DNA from: an uncultured Rubritalea sp.
GTDB lineage: Bacteria; Verrucomicrobiota; Verrucomicrobiia; Verrucomicrobiales; Akkermansiaceae
Assembly: GCA_937923145.1 (NCBI GenBank)
Contig: CALAJT010000017.1
Span: forward strand, 1-64,000
DNA: 64,000 nt
Reading direction: 5' to 3'
Position 1 is the first letter of the stretch; each line of letters begins with the position of its first letter. A program made the position numbers and the translations under genes. Of this stretch, positions 60,796 to 64,000 are shown piece after piece. A model generated the notes under the pieces. It searched no databases and was not told the origin of the DNA. It saw nothing but the letters and a program-made list of their open reading frames with translations.

Positions 60796-61551
60796 TTAGC
60801 TTTTGATTTGATCGAGCGCCCACTTGATGGTGAGATCTATTTTCTTTCTGGCATTCTCAGTGCGGAGAGTATCGCCATCTTTCATAGGTGCTGCGATGTC
60901 TACTACAGCCCATTGTCCCATTTCCGCTCCGAATACTGCGATCCTCATGTCGTGAAGAATCTCTAGCGCAGTGCTATCATTTCCTTCGATTACTTTTCCA
61001 AAGTCCTTATTCTTTTTAAATGCCATGTAGCCCATGTGCTCTTGGCAAAATTGATTTACTTCTTGAGCATCGGCACTAATGAACCACCAGTTTTTGGAGT
61101 CAGGTGCGTAGTGATCTGCCAGCCCTTTCATCAGCTTAACCGCATCCTTCTCAGGCTTTACACTGATGGTCACAATTTGAAAATCTGGATTGTCTTTATA
61201 CTTTTCGAATAGCTCTTTGAGCACTGCTAAGTTCGTACTGTTACACTCAGGGCAACTTCCGTAAAACTGAGCGAAGACCCAGACTTTTCCCTTCAGACTC
61301 TGAAAAGTAACTTCTTCGCCGAATTGATTCACTGCTGTGAAATCCCCTGTTAATTCCAGAGCTTTATTCTTCCCTATTCCGTCTTCGATCAACTGTATCT
61401 GAACATTTTTCACTATCCCTTGGCGCTTAGCTTCTCCCTTATCAGCCTTCAATGTGCGGAGTTCGCCCAATAGAATAAACCCAGTGATTAGTAACACTGC
61501 GAAGACACCTATACCTACATAAAATAATACTATCTTTTTCTTATCAGTCAT
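60796..61551 (-). CDS. SCO1/SenC-like thioredoxin-fold protein with CPEC motif
   Basis: 251 residues from ATG 61551 (MTDKKKIVLFYVGIGVFAVL); the frame extends to 61629 but overlaps the upstream gene. One N-terminal membrane anchor, then FQSLKGKVWVFAQFYGSCPE with C-P-E-C, and VTISVKPEKDAVKLMKGLAD, NWWFISADAQEVNQF. SCO proteins deliver copper to the Cu-A site; here the pair is CxxC rather than CxxxC, so a disulfide-reductase role is also possible. Ends 9 bases before the DUF420 gene. Confidence 0.8.
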   Translation of the reverse strand: MTDKKKIVLFYVGIGVFAVLLITGFILLGELRTLKADKGEAKRQGIVKNVQIQLIEDGIGKNKALELTGDFTAVNQFGEEVTFQSLKGKVWVFAQFYGSCPECNSTNLAVLKELFEKYKDNPDFQIVTISVKPEKDAVKLMKGLADHYAPDSKNWWFISADAQEVNQFCQEHMGYMAFKKNKDFGKVIEGNDSTALEILHDMRIAVFGAEMGQWAVVDIAAPMKDGDTLRTENARKKIDLTIKWALDQIKS

Positions 61552-61561
61552 GTTCTTAAAT

Positions 61562-62491
61562 TTAACTTCTGCTCTTCTTAAGACGATACCCCATAAACAC
61601 AATAAACAAAATAAATCCTCCGAAAACAATCAACGGAATATTATAGCGATTACTGTTGTTCTTCTTAGAGAAATTTTCATCCTGATCTTCGTTTTCCACG
61701 ATGTAGTTAATGTATTTATACATCTTATCTCGATTATATTGCACAGCATTCTGGTGGCGCTTGAGCACTTTTTGCACTCCTTCTTTCTCTAGTAGGCTAG
61801 GATCTTCTGCTATCTCTTGCTTGGTGCGCTGCTCGATCTCATGATAATAATTAAACTTAAATTGATCGATCTCACCACGCAGATTCGTGCTAGGGTCTAC
61901 GATTCTCAACAGGTCAGGAAGCTCTCGCTCTTTAGTTTCTTTATTCGTTTTAGAAATCATCCCGAGCTTCAATATATCCTTAATAAAGCCACCGAAGCTC
62001 TCCTCATTAGCTGTAAGCACATGCCAGTTTTTGTCGTTTTCTGGGATACCTACTTTCTTAGCGAGTTCTTTCAACTGAGCTACTGAAACTTTAGACTCTA
62101 AATCAGATGAAATACACACTAGTTGCAACTCCTCCTGACCTGCGAAATGCTTAGCCGCTAACTTCATTTCATCTATGATAATCTGCGACTGTTCAGGGAG
62201 GTTTACTGAGATCACAGCCATGAGAGTGACTCTTTTTTCTAGAATATTAAAGGTATAGATTTCTCCATCGAGCCCCTTAGTCTGGAAGTTTTTTCTAACA
62301 TTTCCTAATGACATAGCAGACCTGCCCTTGAGCACTTCTTCATAGTCATCTACCATCTTTTCCTTGTATTTATATACGATAAGGAAACCTCCCACTAGCA
62401 TGATCGCCACTAGCATCATGACAGTAGTGCGGATCGCCTTAGGGTCTCTGACTGGCGGTTCGTATTCGGGATTATCTAGTGCTCTTTTCAT
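61562..62491 (-). CDS. SCO-like membrane protein without active-site cysteines
   Basis: 309 residues from ATG 62491. N-terminal membrane helix (TVMMLVAIMLVGGFLIVYKY), an SCO-like middle (FNILEKRVTLMAVISVNLPE, LVCISSDLESKVSVAQLKEL, NWHVLTANEESFGGFIKDIL) and a second helix at the C-terminus (IPLIVFGGFILFIVFMGYRL). No CxxxC or CxxC is seen where the paralogue downstream has CPEC. It may be a structural or regulatory partner of the SCO protein. The gene stop lies 10 bases before the next ATG. Confidence 0.7.
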   Translation of the reverse strand: MKRALDNPEYEPPVRDPKAIRTTVMMLVAIMLVGGFLIVYKYKEKMVDDYEEVLKGRSAMSLGNVRKNFQTKGLDGEIYTFNILEKRVTLMAVISVNLPEQSQIIIDEMKLAAKHFAGQEELQLVCISSDLESKVSVAQLKELAKKVGIPENDKNWHVLTANEESFGGFIKDILKLGMISKTNKETKERELPDLLRIVDPSTNLRGEIDQFKFNYYHEIEQRTKQEIAEDPSLLEKEGVQKVLKRHQNAVQYNRDKMYKYINYIVENEDQDENFSKKNNSNRYNIPLIVFGGFILFIVFMGYRLKKSRS

Positions 62492-62512
62492 AAGATTTAG
62501 CACCCTATAAAC

Positions 62513-63448
62513 CTACAACCAGCTAAAGGCAAGCAATCCGAGTGCGAATGGCAAATATAATAGTGTGAACAAAAAGAGTCCACGCGAACTCTCACGAGTT
62601 CCTTGTTTACCAAATTTCACACTTAACCAGCACATGTAGACACCAGCTAGGAAACCACCGGCTCCCCAGACCCAATTAGCATAGCCAACTACATCCAAGC
62701 TCGCTATAGGAGCCAGGACTGCTAAACAAGCACTGAAGCCGAACGCTAGGCGAGCGGTCTTCTTACCGCTCACATCGCCATTACTCCACATCACATAGCC
62801 TGCGTCCTCATATTCTTGACGGCAGAGCCAGTTGATCGCCACGAAGTGCGGGAGCTGCCAGAGGAAAAGTAGCGCAAACAAATACCACGCTTCACCATCA
62901 TTCCAGCCACCACCTGCTGCCACCCACCCGATCACTGGAGGTATAGCTCCCGGTATCGCTCCCACGAGTGTGTTGCTAGTAGACTTCCGCTTCATCGGTG
63001 TGTAAACAAAAACATAGATAGCTATCGTCAGCGCAGCCAGATAAGCACTCCAAGGACCAACTTTAGCACTGAGGTGAATGACTCCAAATGCACTGAGCGC
63101 CCAGCCGATCATAAAGGCGGTAATCACATTCATCCGCTTGGATGGCAGTGGACGATTCGCAGTTCTACGCATTTGCAGATCCTGCTCTATCTCCATGAGC
63201 TGATTAAATGCTGCACTTCCGAAAGCGGCGGCCCCCGTGCCTAAAACAGTGTGGAATAACATCCAAAAATGATCCCCAGTCCAGCTAGTCCCTACAGACA
63301 TAGTAGCTAGAATAAACCCGAAAAACGTAGTGATCAGAACGAAGGTATTCAGGCGAATCTTCGTAAGCACCATAAAGTCCTCCCTAAAAGTAACAACTTG
63401 AGGAATTGATTCGGCTTCTTTAACTTTCTCTGAATCACTATCTGACAT
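62513..63448 (-). CDS. ctaB: Protoheme IX farnesyltransferase (heme O synthase)
   Basis: 311 residues. UbiA-type prenyltransferase that attaches farnesyl to heme b for heme-copper oxidases. LTKIRLNTFVLITTFFGFIL, the Mg/prenyl-PP motif NQLMEIEQDLQMRRTANRPL, TLVGAIPGAIPPVIGWVAAG and LLFLWQLPHFVAINWLCRQE with DAGYVMW are diagnostic. Eight or nine helices. First gene of the assembly operon; the oxidase subunits are presumably outside the window. Confidence 0.93.
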   Translation of the reverse strand: MSDSDSEKVKEAESIPQVVTFREDFMVLTKIRLNTFVLITTFFGFILATMSVGTSWTGDHFWMLFHTVLGTGAAAFGSAAFNQLMEIEQDLQMRRTANRPLPSKRMNVITAFMIGWALSAFGVIHLSAKVGPWSAYLAALTIAIYVFVYTPMKRKSTSNTLVGAIPGAIPPVIGWVAAGGGWNDGEAWYLFALLFLWQLPHFVAINWLCRQEYEDAGYVMWSNGDVSGKKTARLAFGFSACLAVLAPIASLDVVGYANWVWGAGGFLAGVYMCWLSVKFGKQGTRESSRGLFLFTLLYLPFALGLLAFSWL

Positions 63449-63705
63449 TTATCCGCGCACTATGCACCTAAAAGATCATTTGCCAAGTACCAACATTTTT
63501 CAAATTCCGCTAAATTCTTCCCATTTCATAGCTCAATCACCTGAGAAATCTAAAATTTCCACAAAAGAATGGTACGCCCTGCTTAAATATGTTCACAACT
63601 ACCTTATTCACAATATTTTTTATATTTACCTATAAGAATTCCTCAGCGTATTGTCCGCTAACTTTCACCGAATCACCGAATCACTCAAACAATTAACTAA
63701 TCACC

Positions 63706-64000
63706 ATGCGTTGTATCCAATGCGGCTCCATAGATGACAAGGTCATCGACTCCAGAATGTCTAAAGACGGCACATCCACGCGCCGCAGAAGGCAATGCCT
63801 ACAATGCTCCTACCGCTACACCACCTACGAACAAATAGAACGAACCGAACTCCGAGTCGTGAAACGTGACAAATCAAGACAGACCCTAAATCGTGAAAAA
63901 CTTCTTCGCGGTTTAGTCAAAGCCTGTGAAAAACGTCCAGTCTCCATGGACAGACTTGACCGAGCAGTCGAAGAAATCCTCTCCGAGCTTCACAAAGATC
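63706..64000 (+). CDS. nrdR: Transcriptional repressor NrdR (partial, runs off the window)
   Basis: 98 codons are visible. The zinc ribbon has C3, C6, C31 and C34 (MRCIQCGSIDDKVIDSR and RRQCLQCSYRYTTYEQIE), followed by the start of the ATP-cone (LRVVKRDKSRQTLNREKLLR, GLVKACEKRPVSMDRLDRAV). NrdR represses ribonucleotide reductase genes when dATP is high. ATG 63706 gives the family N-terminus; ACCGAATCACCGAATCAC lies just upstream. Confidence 0.95.
   Translation, partial: MRCIQCGSIDDKVIDSRMSKDGTSTRRRRQCLQCSYRYTTYEQIERTELRVVKRDKSRQTLNREKLLRGLVKACEKRPVSMDRLDRAVEEILSELHKD

Noticed and set aside
1-64000. CRISPR arrays, rRNA genes, complete insertion sequences
   Set aside because: No regularly spaced repeats, rRNA landmarks or transposase motifs were seen on either strand.

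Overview
The window looks like a chromosomal segment of a Verrucomicrobiota bacterium, probably Verrucomicrobiales. The main evidence is a set of secreted proteins ending in a Verrucomicrobia-style PEP-CTERM tail (EPSST, a hydrophobic stretch, then RRR/RRK). Further support comes from the ribosomal protein sequences, a secretin of the type found in Akkermansia relatives, and many lineage-specific hypotheticals. Most genes have no clear Shine-Dalgarno site. I see no rRNA gene, intact tRNA gene, CRISPR array, transposase or intact insertion sequence. Names rest on reading motifs, not on searches.

Layout. 1-5390: a trypsin-like PEP-CTERM protease broken by two amber stops, a GGQ release-factor-like protein, yraN, rnhB, a dicarboxylate/amino-acid symporter and tsaE. 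5400-8506: rplU-rpmA, a DUF58 gene and rpsL-rpsG. 8507-22134: the place where fusA would normally follow rpsG holds a beta-helix protein and an 11-kb defence-like island. 22135-32747: fusA, a 1.5-kb decayed-looking gap (no tuf; an integrase-like fragment and a tRNA-like half), then an S10 operon from rpsJ to rplX. This operon carries two foreign genes, a periplasmic coiled-coil protein and a DUF4870 membrane protein, and ends at a perfect terminator before rplE. 33050-38836: two PEP-CTERM proteins, an NDH-2, an SRPBCC-GyrI protein, ilvE, a VF530-type protein and folA. 39211-46739: a leftward block of secretin, AsmA-like protein, M42 peptidase, MoxR ATPase and DUF58 protein. 47095-51465: a DUF455/ATP-grasp fusion, an MscS channel and a yqjD-yqjE-yqjK-like trio. 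51729-57575: leuC, mlaE and tilS facing aroA and tyrA, then a lysine-rich lipoprotein. 57784-64000: a multi-helix mechanosensitive-type channel, a LuxE-like protein, a heme-copper oxidase assembly operon (ctaB, two SCO-like proteins, DUF420) and the start of nrdR.

The most interesting region is the island. In order it encodes a DUF1016 (YhcG) nuclease, a class III Fic protein, an MmeI-like methyltransferase whose own nuclease motif looks lost, a tightly overlapping module (TIGR04255 protein, HTH protein, Cys-rich LTQTCD protein), a second DUF1016 nuclease, an SF2 helicase and a GIY-YIG (T5orf172) nuclease. I infer a multi-gene restriction-modification-like system in which modification, translocation and cleavage sit on separate proteins, with an embedded accessory or regulatory module. 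Both DUF1016 genes carry near-perfect in-frame palindromes. The middle of the methyltransferase gene, where target recognition is expected, is clearly more AT-rich than its flanks.

The translation operons share one promoter architecture: TTGYCA, a 16-base spacer, a TANNTT -10 and a C-rich discriminator, found before rpsL, fusA and rpsJ, with a looser version before rplU. This suggests common growth-rate or stringent control that has survived the break-up of the str operon.
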